Positions 7,553 through 16,357 of a stretch of 64,000 nt of DNA are shown piece by piece; the first letter of the stretch is position 1; each line of letters begins with the position of its first letter. The stretch lies in the NCBI RefSeq assembly GCF_037543845.1, contig NZ_JBBIFX010000001.1, forward strand, positions 744,001 to 808,000. Reading direction: 5' to 3'. Both the position numbers and the translations under genes were made by a program. The DNA comes from Gymnodinialimonas ulvae (GTDB lineage: Bacteria; Pseudomonadota; Alphaproteobacteria; Rhodobacterales; Rhodobacteraceae). Below the pieces are notes generated by a model. It saw nothing but the letters and a program-made list of their open reading frames with translations, had not been told where the DNA came from and made no database searches.

Positions 7553-8602
7553 ATGATTGACCCGATGATCGACCCCATCCTTGGCGCCGTGCCCGATCCG
7601 ATGCTCTATATCGGCGCGGACGGGTTGGTGCGCCATGCCAATGGCGCGGCGCGTGCGATGTTGGGGGATTGGATCCTGGGTCGAAGCCATGATGCCGTGC
7701 TGCGCCAACCCGGTGTGCTGGCCCGGATCGAGGCGGTTCAGAACGGCGCGGACGCGGCGGAGGCCCTGTTCGAGCGCTCCGAACATGCGGGCCCGGTTGA
7801 ATACAAGGTGCGCATCACCGCCATAGCAACCCCGTTGGGCCGCGCGCTTTTGCTGCATTTCACCGACATCACCCATTTGCGCGAAGCCGAAGAGATGCGG
7901 CGCGATTTTGTGGCCAATGTGAGCCATGAACTGCGCACGCCGCTCACCGCCGTTCTCGGGTTTCTTGAGACGCTGCGCGGATCGGCCCGCGATGATCCGG
8001 CGGCGCAGGATCGGTTTTTGGGCATCATGGAGGACGAGGCGAACCGGATGAACCGTCTGGTCGGAGATCTCCTGTCGCTGAGCCGGGTGGAGGCGGAGGC
8101 ACGGGTGCGGCCGAACGATCGCGTCGACATGGCGGATCTGGCGCGCGCGGGCATCGCCGCCCTGCGGCCCCGGGCGGAGAAGACGGGTCATACGCTTGCG
8201 GTTGAGCTCGATGACAGCGCCGCTGCGGGCACGGATATCCAGGGCGACCGTGATCAGCTGTTGCAGGTGATCCTGAACCTGACCGAGAATGCGATGACGT
8301 ACGGCGGACCCGACAAGCCGGTCACGCTTCGGCTCAGTCGCGGGGAAAGCCGTGGCATGCTGCGCGGGCCGGTGGTGCAGCTCGACGTGATCGACCGGGG
8401 GCAGGGCATTGATTCGCTGCATCTGCCGCGCCTGACCGAGCGATTCTACCGTGTGGACACCCATCGCTCGCGCGAGATGGGTGGGACCGGCCTTGGCCTT
8501 GCGATTGTGAAACACATCGTGAATCGCCATCGCGGGCGGCTCAAAATCACCTCCGAGACGGGGCAGGGCAGTACATTTTCGGTGATCCTGCCTGCCGCCT
8601 GA
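7553..8602 (+). CDS. phoR: phosphate regulon sensor histidine kinase PhoR
   Basis: Histidine kinase of the Pho system, partner of PhoB encoded at the far end of this cluster. The N-terminal PAS-like region (about 8-105) is followed by the H-box FVANVSHELRTPLTAVLGF (phospho-accepting His125). The HATPase domain has NLTENAMTYGG (N box), DRGQGID (G1) and GGTGLGLAIVKHI (G2). I see no transmembrane helix, unlike E. coli PhoR, so this form is probably cytosolic or reaches the membrane through the Pst/PhoU complex. ATG at 7553 is used; ATG at 7565 is an alternative. The stop lies 4 bases before a double PHO box. Confidence 0.93.
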   Translation: MIDPMIDPILGAVPDPMLYIGADGLVRHANGAARAMLGDWILGRSHDAVLRQPGVLARIEAVQNGADAAEALFERSEHAGPVEYKVRITAIATPLGRALLLHFTDITHLREAEEMRRDFVANVSHELRTPLTAVLGFLETLRGSARDDPAAQDRFLGIMEDEANRMNRLVGDLLSLSRVEAEARVRPNDRVDMADLARAGIAALRPRAEKTGHTLAVELDDSAAAGTDIQGDRDQLLQVILNLTENAMTYGGPDKPVTLRLSRGESRGMLRGPVVQLDVIDRGQGIDSLHLPRLTERFYRVDTHRSREMGGTGLGLAIVKHIVNRHRGRLKITSETGQGSTFSVILPAA

Positions 8603-8606
8603 GGCG

Positions 8607-8646
8607 CTGTCATAAAAGTGTTACGCAGCCGTCACAAAAGCATTGC
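8607..8646 (+). promoter_or_regulatory. double PHO box upstream of pstS
   Basis: Two PHO-box units lie 22 bp apart. The first is CTGTCAT (8607-8613), AAAA, GTGTTAC (8618-8624); the second is CCGTCAC (8629-8635), AAAA, GCATTGC (8640-8646). The first is close to the E. coli consensus (CTGTCAT direct repeats around an A/T 4-mer) and the 22-bp phasing is that of tandem PhoB dimers. It lies 83-122 bases before the pstS ATG, so PhoB activation of pstSCAB-phoU-phoB is the natural reading. A weak -10 (CCTAGG, 8656-8661) lies 9 bases downstream. Confidence 0.88.
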
Positions 8647-8728
8647 GAGCCGCCCCTAGGTCGGGCGCCAACGCAGGTCGCGAACATGGCCTGCGGGATG
8701 TCTGACAAACCAAGTGGAGAGAGTTCCA

Positions 8729-9763
8729 ATGTCTTTCACAAAGCTCAGCGTATCGGGGCTGGCCCTTCTTGCCGTATCCGCCACCACCGCCGCCGCGCAA
8801 AGCCGCGACAATGTGCAGATCGCCGGTTCCTCGACCGTGCTGCCCTATGCGACGATCGTCGCCGAAGCCTTCGGTGAGAATTTCGATTTCCCGACCCCGG
8901 TTGTCGAATCCGGCGGGTCTTCCACCGGCCTGCGCCGCTTCTGCGAAGGCGTGGGTGAGAACACCATCGACATCGCCAATTCCTCGCGCTCGATCCGCGA
9001 CAATGAGATCGAGACCTGCGCGGCGAATGGCGTGACCGACATCATCGAAGTGCGCTTCGGCTATGACGGTATCGTCTTCGCCTCCGACATTGATGGCAAT
9101 TCCTTCGAATTCACGCCGTCGGACTGGTACCTGGCGCTGGCCGCCGAGCTGCCCGTTGATGGCGAAATGGTCGCCAACCCGAACACCAATTGGAACGAAG
9201 TGAACGGCGATCTCCCGGATCAGGAAATCTCCGCCTTCATCCCCGGCACCCGCCACGGCACCCGCGAGGTGTTCGACGAGCGCGTGATCCTTCAGGGCTG
9301 CGAAGACACCGGCTCCATGGCCGCGATGATGGAAATGGGCATGGACGAAGATGCAGCCGAAGAGGCCTGCATGGAAATCCGCGCAGATGGCGTGTCCGTG
9401 GACATCGACGGCGATTACACCGAAACGCTGGCCCGTATCGACGCGGACGCCAACGGGATCGGCGTCTTCGGCCTCGCGTTCTATGAGAACAACACAGACC
9501 GCCTTCAGGTTGCCACCATGAACGGCATCGTGCCCACCGTGGATGCGATCGCGACCGGCGAATACCCGGTCTCCCGCCCGCTGTTCTTCTACATCAAGGC
9601 GGCGCATCTGGGTGTGATCCCCGGCCTGCAGGACTACGCGTCGTTCTTCGTGTCCGACGACATCGCCGGCCCGTTCGGCCCGCTGGCAGCCTATGGCCTG
9701 GTGTCCGACCCGGAGCTTTCGGAAGTGCAGGCCACCGTCGCCTCCGGCGCGACGATGAACTGA
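8729..9763 (+). CDS. pstS: phosphate ABC transporter substrate-binding protein PstS
   Basis: Periplasmic phosphate-binding protein. The chosen ATG at 8729 follows GTGGAGAGAG and gives a clean signal peptide, MSFTKLSVSGLALLAVSATTAAAQS, written here only to show its hydrophobic core and AxA cleavage site (about residue 24). Phosphate-contact motifs are AGSSTVLPY, ESGGSSTGLRRF and ANSSRSI. An acidic, methionine-rich stretch between two cysteines (about 188-215) probably forms a surface loop. The mature protein is notably acidic, as common in marine bacteria. It is first in the pst operon behind the double PHO box, with a hairpin before pstC. Confidence 0.95.
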   Translation: MSFTKLSVSGLALLAVSATTAAAQSRDNVQIAGSSTVLPYATIVAEAFGENFDFPTPVVESGGSSTGLRRFCEGVGENTIDIANSSRSIRDNEIETCAANGVTDIIEVRFGYDGIVFASDIDGNSFEFTPSDWYLALAAELPVDGEMVANPNTNWNEVNGDLPDQEISAFIPGTRHGTREVFDERVILQGCEDTGSMAAMMEMGMDEDAAEEACMEIRADGVSVDIDGDYTETLARIDADANGIGVFGLAFYENNTDRLQVATMNGIVPTVDAIATGEYPVSRPLFFYIKAAHLGVIPGLQDYASFFVSDDIAGPFGPLAAYGLVSDPELSEVQATVASGATMN

Positions 9764-9800
9764 GCGCACCGCGCTTTGTGAACCACGCTTGAAGACAACA

Positions 9801-9829
9801 GGCGGGGCCGCTAGATGGCCCCGTCTGCC
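9801..9829 (+). terminator. hairpin between pstS and pstC, possible attenuator or mRNA stabiliser
   Basis: Arms GGGGCC (9804-9809) and GGCCCC (9817-9822) with loop GCTAGAT, extendable by flanking GGC/GTC bases. No T-run follows. It lies 41 bases after pstS and would favour more PstS than membrane components, as in many binding-protein operons. An ATG in frame with pstC sits at its 3' side (9815), an argument against using that start. Confidence 0.5.
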
Positions 9830-9853
9830 AACCTTACGAACCGGAACCACCCG

Positions 9854-11305
9854 ATGCTCTGGATCCTTCTTGCCCTGATCTTTCTTGGAGCGCTTGGCTA
9901 CGTGCTGGGGCGTCAACGGGCGATGGCAAGCGCGGGCGGTGACCGGCGCGACCTGCACTCGCTGCCGAATTATTACGGGCTGAACGTCACGCTCCTGACA
10001 CTGGTGCCTGCGCTTCTGGTCCTCGGTTTGTGGCTCATCGTGCAGCCCATCGCCGTTGAGCGCCTGGTGGAGCAACAGATCCCCGACGCCTACATGGAGC
10101 AGGTCGAAAACCCGACCCTCCTGATGACCGAAATCCGCCGCCTGGCAGGCGGCATCGACACCGCGGTCGCGCGTGGCGCGCTGAGTGCGGAGGATGCCAC
10201 AAACCTCGCCTCCGACACCGATATTCGCGCGCAATTGGCCGATGCGGGCGTGGCGCTTGGCGCCGATGTCAGCGAAACGGTTCTGCAAGCCGCGCAAAGC
10301 TTCCGCGCGATGAATGCGACCGCCGCCACCTGGATGGTGATCGTCGTCTTCGCCCTCGCCCTGGCCGGGCTCGCCTATGCCTATGTCCGCACGCACAAGG
10401 ACCTGCGCGCGCGCAACCGGGTCGAATATGCCATCCTGTCGATCTTGATGGCGGCGTCGACCATCGCGATCCTGACCACCGTTGGCATTGTCCTGTCGAT
10501 GCTGTGGGACACGGCGAATTTCTTCCAGTTGCACCCGTGGCAGGACTTCTTCTTCGGCCTCGAATGGCGGCCCTCGTTTGAAGGCAATTCCGAACTGGGT
10601 CTGATCCCGCTTCTGTGGGGCACGCTCTATATCTCGTTCATCGCGCTGCTGGTCGCCGTGCCAATTGGGCTTTTTGCGGCGATCTATATGGCGGAATACG
10701 CGACCAAACGGGTCCGCTCCGTCGCCAAACCGCTGATCGAGGTGCTGGCGGGCATTCCGACCATCGTCTACGGCCTCTTCGCGCTGATCACCGTGGGCCC
10801 GATGCTGCGCGATTACTTTGCGCAACCGCTCGGCCTTGGCGACAGCTCGTCATCGGTGATGACGGCAGGCATCGTGATGGGCATCATGCTCATCCCGTTT
10901 GTCTCCTCGCTCAGCGACGACATCATTAACTCGGTCCCGCAATCCTTGCGCGATGGCTCCTACGGGCTGGGGGCAACGCAATCGGAAACGGTCAAGCAGG
11001 TGATCCTGCCTGCCGCCTTGCCCGGTATCGTCGGCGCGGTGCTTCTGGCCGCCTCGCGCGCCATTGGCGAGACGATGATCGTTGTCCTTGGGGCAGGGGC
11101 CGCGGCCCGGCTTGACCTCAACCCGTTCGAGGCGATGACCACCGTGACCGTGAAGATCGTCGGTCAGCTGACCGGTGACACCGATTTCTCTTCGCCCGAG
11201 GCGCTGGTTGCCTTCGCCCTCGGCCTGACGCTCTTTGTCATTACGCTTGGGCTCAATGTCGTGGCCCTCGGCATCGTGCGCAAGTATCAGGAGCGCTACG
11301 ACTGA
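9854..11305 (+). CDS. pstC: phosphate ABC transporter permease PstC, long form
   Basis: Inner-membrane channel subunit for phosphate. The 483 residues exceed the roughly 320 of E. coli PstC because of an N-terminal part: two membrane helices (about 2-20 and 45-70) flanking an Arg-rich segment, then an acidic soluble region (80-165), as in the long alphaproteobacterial PstC. The transport core (about 270-480) has IEVLAGIPTIVYG and the EAA-type loop GLGATQSETVKQVILPAALPG. I start at 9854 (MLWILLALIF) since 9815 lies inside a hairpin; the ribosome binding site is weak for both. The TGA overlaps the pstA ATG by one base. Confidence 0.93.
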   Translation: MLWILLALIFLGALGYVLGRQRAMASAGGDRRDLHSLPNYYGLNVTLLTLVPALLVLGLWLIVQPIAVERLVEQQIPDAYMEQVENPTLLMTEIRRLAGGIDTAVARGALSAEDATNLASDTDIRAQLADAGVALGADVSETVLQAAQSFRAMNATAATWMVIVVFALALAGLAYAYVRTHKDLRARNRVEYAILSILMAASTIAILTTVGIVLSMLWDTANFFQLHPWQDFFFGLEWRPSFEGNSELGLIPLLWGTLYISFIALLVAVPIGLFAAIYMAEYATKRVRSVAKPLIEVLAGIPTIVYGLFALITVGPMLRDYFAQPLGLGDSSSSVMTAGIVMGIMLIPFVSSLSDDIINSVPQSLRDGSYGLGATQSETVKQVILPAALPGIVGAVLLAASRAIGETMIVVLGAGAAARLDLNPFEAMTTVTVKIVGQLTGDTDFSSPEALVAFALGLTLFVITLGLNVVALGIVRKYQERYD

Positions 11306-12660
11306 TGACTGATATGCCCCTCTCCACCGCGCCCAAGCGCAGCCTTTATGCGCAAGACGCCCGGACGAAGAAACGCAACCGGTCCGAGGCGCGTTTTCGC
11401 CTTTACGGCATGGCTGCGGTGATCACCGGGATCATCGCGCTGATCGTTCTGCTCACCTCGATCCTCGGCAATGGCCTCTCGGCCTTCAAGCAGACCTACG
11501 TGTCTTTCCCGGTCGATCTCGTCGCCGAACGCCTCGACCCGCAGGGCAACCGCGACCCCGAGGAAATGGCAGCCGTCACCACCTTCGGCTACCTGCCGAT
11601 TCTCGCGGAAAGCTTCGCCGCATCGCTGGAGGCCGAGGGGATCGACCCCGGCATGGGCATCCGCGAATTGGCCGCGATGCTCTCGGAAGAGGCCCCTGCG
11701 CAGGTCCGCGCCATGGTGCTGGCCAATCCCGAACTGGTCGGCACCACGCTGGAGGCGCAGATCCTCGCGGGCGGGCGCATCGACGGCTTTTTCAAAGGCC
11801 GCGTGACGATGGAAAGCGCCGAGCGCGACCGCAACGTCACGCCCGCGCAACTTCAATTGGCCGATCAACTCGTCGCTGCCGGCATGATGGAGACGCGCTT
11901 CAACTGGGAATTCATCACCTGGCCCGATGCCTCCGGCTCGCGCCCCGAGGCGGCCGGCCTTGGCGTGGCGATCATCGGCTCGTTCTACATGATGCTTGTG
12001 GTGCTGGTGTTGGCGCTGCCCATCGGCGTGGCCGCCTCGATCTATCTTGAGGAATTCGCCCCGAAAAACCGCCTGACCGACCTGATCGAGGTGAATATCT
12101 CCAACCTCGCCGCCGTGCCGTCCATCGTCTACGGCATCCTTGGGCTGGCCGTGTTCATCAACTTCATGAATTTCAACCAATCCTCGCCGCTCGTCGGGGG
12201 GCTGGTCCTGACGCTTATGACGCTGCCCACGATCATCATCGCCACCCGCGCCAGCCTGCGCGCCGTGCCGCCTTCGATCCGGCAGGCCGCACTTGGCCTC
12301 GGCGCGTCCAAGATGCAGTCGATCTTCCACCATGTCCTGCCGCTGGCGATGCCCGGCATTCTGACCGGCACGATCATCGGCCTGGCGCAGGCGCTGGGGG
12401 AAACCGCGCCGCTTCTGCTTATCGGGATGGTGGCGTTCGTGCGCGAATATCCCGATTTCCTGTCCAGCCATTCCAACACCTTCCCGCTGATGGGCGACGG
12501 CGCCACTGCGCTGCCGGTGCAGGTCTTTAGCTGGACACAGCGCTCTGACCCTGCCTTTGTGGAACGAGCCTCGGGCGCGATCATCGTGCTTCTGGTGTTC
12601 CTTTTGATGATGAACCTGATCGCCATTCTCCTGCGGCGCCGGTTCGAGAGACGGTGGTGA
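11305..12660 (+). CDS. pstA: phosphate ABC transporter permease PstA, long form
   Basis: Second channel subunit of the Pst transporter. The ATG shares its A with the pstC stop (TGATG), so translation is coupled. The 451 residues include a first membrane helix (about 30-60), a long extra soluble region (65-215) typical of the long PstA forms, then the permease core with EVNISNLAAVPSIVYGILG and the EAA loop ALGLGASKMQSIFHHVLPLAMPG. The late loop GDGATALPVQVFSWTQRSD lies before the last helix. Extended PstC and PstA occur together, suggesting the two extra regions meet at the periplasmic face. Confidence 0.93.
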   Translation: MTDMPLSTAPKRSLYAQDARTKKRNRSEARFRLYGMAAVITGIIALIVLLTSILGNGLSAFKQTYVSFPVDLVAERLDPQGNRDPEEMAAVTTFGYLPILAESFAASLEAEGIDPGMGIRELAAMLSEEAPAQVRAMVLANPELVGTTLEAQILAGGRIDGFFKGRVTMESAERDRNVTPAQLQLADQLVAAGMMETRFNWEFITWPDASGSRPEAAGLGVAIIGSFYMMLVVLVLALPIGVAASIYLEEFAPKNRLTDLIEVNISNLAAVPSIVYGILGLAVFINFMNFNQSSPLVGGLVLTLMTLPTIIIATRASLRAVPPSIRQAALGLGASKMQSIFHHVLPLAMPGILTGTIIGLAQALGETAPLLLIGMVAFVREYPDFLSSHSNTFPLMGDGATALPVQVFSWTQRSDPAFVERASGAIIVLLVFLLMMNLIAILLRRRFERRW

Positions 12661-12685
12661 GAGCAGATCCATGGAAGGCTCAAAC

Positions 12686-13483
12686 ATGAACGATATGTCC
12701 CAGATCGACCAAGGCGTCGCCGTTGACAGGCTCAAGATGCAGGCCCGCGGGGTGGATGTTTTCTACGGCGACAACCACGCGATCAAGGCGGTCGATGTCG
12801 ACATCGCCGACAAGACCGTCACCGCCTTTATCGGGCCGTCGGGCTGTGGCAAATCCACGTTCCTGCGCGTCCTGAACCGGATGAACGACACGATCGACAT
12901 CTGCCGCGTGACCGGCACGACCACGCTGGAAGGCGAGGATATCTACGACGCGAAGGTCGACCCGGTGCAATTGCGCGCCAAGGTCGGCATGGTGTTTCAG
13001 AAACCCAACCCGTTCCCGAAATCGATCTTCGACAATGTCGCCTACGGGCCCCGCATCCACGGACTGTCGCGCAACAAGACCGAGCTTGAAGGCATCGTCG
13101 AGACATCCCTGCGTCGCGCAGCCCTTTGGGACGAGGTCAAGGACCGCCTGCATGCGCCGGGCACCGGCCTTTCGGGCGGTCAGCAACAGCGCCTGTGCAT
13201 CGCACGCGCCGTCGCCACCTCGCCCGAGGTGCTCCTGATGGACGAGCCGTGCTCGGCGCTCGATCCCATTGCCACCGCACAGGTCGAGGAACTGATCGAC
13301 GAATTGCGCAGCCAGTATTCCGTCGTCATCGTGACCCATTCGATGCAGCAGGCCGCTCGCGTCAGCCAGAAGACCGCGTTCTTCCACCTCGGTAACCTTG
13401 TGGAATTCGACGACACCGACACGATTTTCACCAACCCCAGCGATCCGCGCACGGAAAGCTATATCACCGGCCGGATCGGCTGA
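12686..13483 (+). CDS. pstB: phosphate ABC transporter ATP-binding protein PstB
   Basis: ATPase that powers phosphate import. Walker A GPSGCGKST (50-58), Q-loop VFQKPNPFPKS, signature LSGGQQQRLCIARA, Walker B VLLMDEPCSALDP and the H-loop VTHSMQQAARVS are all intact. The pair FPKSIFDNVAYGPR is typical of PstB. I chose 12686 (MNDMSQ) because GGAAGG lies 7 bases upstream; the ATG at 12671 is an alternative that adds five residues. The gene follows pstA by 25 bases and precedes phoU. Confidence 0.96.
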   Translation: MNDMSQIDQGVAVDRLKMQARGVDVFYGDNHAIKAVDVDIADKTVTAFIGPSGCGKSTFLRVLNRMNDTIDICRVTGTTTLEGEDIYDAKVDPVQLRAKVGMVFQKPNPFPKSIFDNVAYGPRIHGLSRNKTELEGIVETSLRRAALWDEVKDRLHAPGTGLSGGQQQRLCIARAVATSPEVLLMDEPCSALDPIATAQVEELIDELRSQYSVVIVTHSMQQAARVSQKTAFFHLGNLVEFDDTDTIFTNPSDPRTESYITGRIG

Positions 13484-13503
13484 TCACAGGGCAGGGCACC
13501 GCA

Positions 13504-14214
13504 ATGCCGAATTCAGAACACATCGTCTCAAGCTTCGACCGCGACCTCGAAGGCATTCAGGCCAAGATCATGCGCCTTGGCGGGCTCGTGGAAGAAGCCA
13601 TCGCCAAATCCGTCGAGGCGCTTGAAACCCGCGACGCGGAGCTTGCCCGGACCGTGCGACAGGCCGACAAGGCCGTCGACGCGCTCGAAGAGCAGGTCAA
13701 TGAGGACGCCGCGCGCATCATCGCGTTGCGCCAACCCATCGCCAGCGACCTGCGCACCGTTTTGACCGTGTTCCGCGTCTCCGCCAACCTTGAGCGGATC
13801 GGCGATTATGCCAAGAACATCGCCAAGCGCAGCCAGTCGGTGATCGAGCTTGATGACATCCCCGGCACGGCCGCCTCGCTCAAGCGCATGGCACGGCAGG
13901 TGGAACTGATGCTCAAGGATGTGCTCGACGCCTATATCCAGCAAGACGCCGATCTGGCCGAAGATGTGCGCCAGCGCGATCTCGAAGTCGATCAGATGTA
14001 TTCCGCCCTGTTCCGCGAATACCTCACCCACATGATGGAAGATCCGCGCAACATCACCTCCTGCATGCATCTGCATTTCATGGCCAAGAACATCGAACGC
14101 ATGGGTGATCATGTGACCTCGGTGGCCGAGCAGGTGATCTACCTTGTGACCGGCGAAATGCCCGACGAAGACCGTCCGAAAGAGGACAAGACACCCTATA
14201 TGCAGGGGGCCTGA
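13504..14214 (+). CDS. phoU: phosphate signalling protein PhoU
   Basis: Negative regulator that links PstB to PhoR and shuts off the Pho response when phosphate is plentiful. The 236 residues form two similar three-helix repeats with the metal-binding signatures ERIGDYAKNIAKRS (about 99-112) and ERMGDHVTSVAEQ (about 199-211). The length and motifs are standard. It lies 20 bases after pstB and 3 bases before phoB. Confidence 0.96.
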   Translation: MPNSEHIVSSFDRDLEGIQAKIMRLGGLVEEAIAKSVEALETRDAELARTVRQADKAVDALEEQVNEDAARIIALRQPIASDLRTVLTVFRVSANLERIGDYAKNIAKRSQSVIELDDIPGTAASLKRMARQVELMLKDVLDAYIQQDADLAEDVRQRDLEVDQMYSALFREYLTHMMEDPRNITSCMHLHFMAKNIERMGDHVTSVAEQVIYLVTGEMPDEDRPKEDKTPYMQGA

Positions 14215-14217
14215 CCC

Positions 14218-14904
14218 ATGGCTGGCGAACCCGTCGTTCTGGTGGTGGAGGATGAGCCGGCACAGCGCGAGGTGCTGGCCTATAACATTCGTGCCGAAGG
14301 CTTCGACGTGCAGACTGCCGCCGCGGGCGACGAGGCGTTGCTGGCGGTGCGTGAAACTCCGCCCGATGTCATCGTGCTGGACTGGATGCTGCCCCATGTC
14401 TCGGGGATCGAGGTGTGCCGGCAGCTCAAGATGGCCACCGAGACGTCGAAAATTCCGATCATCATGCTCTCGGCCCGCTCGGAAGAGACGGACAAGGTGC
14501 GCGGTCTGGAAACCGGGGCTGATGATTACGTTACGAAACCCTATTCCGTCGCCGAATTGCTGGCCCGTCTGCGCACGCAGTTGCGCCGCGTGCGGCCCGC
14601 GACCGTGGGCGAGCGGCTGGAATACGAGGATATCATGCTCGATCTGACCGAGCATCGCGTGTACCGCGACGGGGTCGAATTGTCCCTTGGGCCGACCGAA
14701 TTTCGGCTTCTGAGCGCCTTCATGGAACGCCCGGGCCGGGTTTGGAGTCGCGAACAACTGCTCGACCGGGTCTGGGGACGGGACATCTTTGTCGACAGCC
14801 GAACCGTCGATGTCCATGTCGGCCGCCTGCGCAAGGCGCTCAAGGCGTCGGACCAAGGCGACCCGATCCGCACGGTGCGCGGCGCGGGCTATTCGCTGGG
14901 ATAG
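14218..14904 (+). CDS. phoB: phosphate regulon response regulator PhoB
   Basis: Transcription factor that binds PHO boxes, including the one at 8607-8646. The receiver domain carries the acidic pair ED (11-12), phospho-acceptor Asp55 in VLDWMLP and the conserved Lys in YVTKPYS. The C-terminal winged-helix domain has LGPTEFRLLSAFMERPGRVWSREQLL in part and the recognition segment SRTVDVHVGRLRKAL. At 228 residues it is normal. It follows phoU by 3 bases. phoR is at the opposite end of the cluster rather than next to phoB. Confidence 0.96.
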   Translation: MAGEPVVLVVEDEPAQREVLAYNIRAEGFDVQTAAAGDEALLAVRETPPDVIVLDWMLPHVSGIEVCRQLKMATETSKIPIIMLSARSEETDKVRGLETGADDYVTKPYSVAELLARLRTQLRRVRPATVGERLEYEDIMLDLTEHRVYRDGVELSLGPTEFRLLSAFMERPGRVWSREQLLDRVWGRDIFVDSRTVDVHVGRLRKALKASDQGDPIRTVRGAGYSLG

Positions 14905-14917
14905 AGGGCCTAAGCGC

Positions 14918-15901
14918 TTACATGAGCTTTATCCCGTAAGCCTTTGATGCCGTGTTTATAAACACGTCTTCACGGTAGCGTTCCGCAAGGTATGCCGCCA
15001 CGGTTTCAAGACAGGTCGTATAGGGCGTTGCAAGTTTTTCGACGGGAAAGTTGCTACCCCACATGATCCGTTGCGGCCCGAAATTCAGCAGGAGGTCAAA
15101 CATATACGGACCGATCAACTGCGCCTGAACCGCGGCCCAATGCGGCGCATACATGCCCCACCCACTCAGCTTGATGAAGGTATTGGGGCGCGCTGCAAGC
15201 ATTTCGACCGACTTGAGCCATCGCTTGTAGGCCGGATCATCGCGCGACCAGACGTCCAATTCACCTTCGGCATCAATATCTTCCGGGGCGTATGTGATGT
15301 GATACGGGCACAGCGCGTGGTCGATGACAACTGTCAGGGCAGGGGTCGCCGATAACGCGTCAAGCGCCGCCTCGGCCTGTTCGGGATACATCTGCAGATC
15401 GAAGCTGAGCCCTTTGTTTTCAAGCCGTTTCAAGCCCTCGCGCCATTTTGGGTCCGTGAGGTAGTCGCGCGGCGCGAAGCTCAGCTCCGGCCGATGCTTC
15501 AAACGCCCGACAATCTGGCGTACACCGCAGAAATCGCGGCTTTCGGCGTGCCGTGACAGGGTCTCGGGCAGGTCATCGGCGCTCAGGTCGGCAAGAGCGA
15601 CAATCCTGATCCCGTGGCCGTAGCGATCCGCTTCGGCTTGCACGAACCGCGTCTCGGCTACCGGGTCCGGCAGCGCGCCATCGGTCTGCACATGCACCGA
15701 CGTGCGCGGCGGCGTCGCGGACTCGGCCAGGAATTCCTCCATCAGGTAGTCGCGCTGGATCGGGGTCGGGTCGCCGAACGGCTTCGGCGCACCGATATCG
15801 CGCAACCAGCCATAGCCGATTTCCTCACCACGGCTTTGCGGTGCCCAAACGTGGTGATGGGTGTCGACATAGCCCTGGGGCAGAAGATCACTCAGCGTCA
15901 T
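14918..15901 (-). CDS. amidohydrolase-2 family metal-dependent hydrolase
   Basis: TIM-barrel hydrolase of the amidohydrolase-2 family, whose members include sugar lactonases and decarboxylases. Visible are the N-terminal metal site VDTHHHVW, DFCGVRQIV, TVVIDHALCP, FIKLSGWGMY and the C-terminal IMWGSNFPVEKL. Asn rather than Asp in the last motif is seen in some family members. Of two ATGs, 15901 is preferred because AAAAGGA sits 9 bases before it; 15910 would directly abut that site. The gene is convergent with phoB across 13 bases. The substrate is unknown; a lactonase is plausible. Confidence 0.82.
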   Translation of the reverse strand: MTLSDLLPQGYVDTHHHVWAPQSRGEEIGYGWLRDIGAPKPFGDPTPIQRDYLMEEFLAESATPPRTSVHVQTDGALPDPVAETRFVQAEADRYGHGIRIVALADLSADDLPETLSRHAESRDFCGVRQIVGRLKHRPELSFAPRDYLTDPKWREGLKRLENKGLSFDLQMYPEQAEAALDALSATPALTVVIDHALCPYHITYAPEDIDAEGELDVWSRDDPAYKRWLKSVEMLAARPNTFIKLSGWGMYAPHWAAVQAQLIGPYMFDLLLNFGPQRIMWGSNFPVEKLATPYTTCLETVAAYLAERYREDVFINTASKAYGIKLM

Positions 15902-15995
15902 AGCACGCATTCCTTTTCGCCAGTAATCTTGATTATGTTAAATAAGCGACGGTTGCCACTAAGCGCATTGTGCCTGCTGATCAAGTACTTAACCC

Positions 15996-16017
15996 AGCTG
16001 CTCACGCGTGAGCAGCT
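15996..16017. repeat. perfect 22-bp palindrome at the 3' end of the ridA-like gene
   Basis: The half AGCTGCTCACG (15996-16006) is followed directly by its reverse complement, so all 22 bases are self-complementary. It overlaps the stop codon of the ridA-like gene (16016-16018). On the minus strand no T-run follows, so it is not a classic terminator. It could act as a transcript-end hairpin or as an operator for the amidohydrolase gene, which starts 95 bases away. Confidence 0.75.
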
Positions 16018-16357
16018 AGGCCACCGCTGCTGTGACGATCATTTCCACCTTCAGAACGTCGCGCGCCAGCTTTGCCTCGCCGCAAGCTCGCGCCGGTGAA
16101 TGGCCCTCGGGCACCCAGGCGTTCCAGACTTCGTTCATCGCCGCGAAGTCGCTCATGTCCGCCAGCCAGATCGTCACTTGCAGCAGATGCTCGCGTGACG
16201 ATCCCGCACGCTCCAAAAGCGCATCGACCCGGCGCAGGCATTCCACCGTTTGCTCGGTGATATCCGCGCCTTCGCCAACCTGACCGGTCAGATACGCCAC
16301 GCCGTTGTGCTTCACGATCTTCGACGATCGCACGCCCGGCTCAATCCGTTCAATCAT
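16016..16357 (-). CDS. RidA family protein (reactive enamine/imine deaminase)
   Basis: RidA proteins hydrolyse reactive 2-aminoacrylate-type enamines and protect PLP enzymes. The 113 residues match the YjgF/RidA fold: VAYLTGQVGEGADITEQT, CLRRVDALLERAGSS, VTIWLADMSDFAAMNEVWNAWV and SPARACGE, the last carrying the arginine corresponding to the catalytic Arg105 of RidA. Subfamily is uncertain. Its ATG overlaps the stop of prpE by 4 bases, so the two are translated together. Confidence 0.88.
   Translation of the reverse strand: MIERIEPGVRSSKIVKHNGVAYLTGQVGEGADITEQTVECLRRVDALLERAGSSREHLLQVTIWLADMSDFAAMNEVWNAWVPEGHSPARACGEAKLARDVLKVEMIVTAAVA

Noticed and set aside
9815..9853. Upstream ATG for pstC
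   Set aside because: It lies within the 3' part of the pstS-pstC hairpin and would add an unsupported polar N-terminus before the first membrane helix.
8621..10825. A 734-codon open frame on the minus strand across pstS and pstC
   Set aside because: It is antisense to two genes with intact family motifs. Long shadow frames are expected at this GC content, and its His/Arg/Gln-rich composition is that of a shadow.
11296..12735. Long minus-strand frame opposite pstA
   Set aside because: Same reasoning: pstA is clearly real and the antisense product has no recognisable motif.
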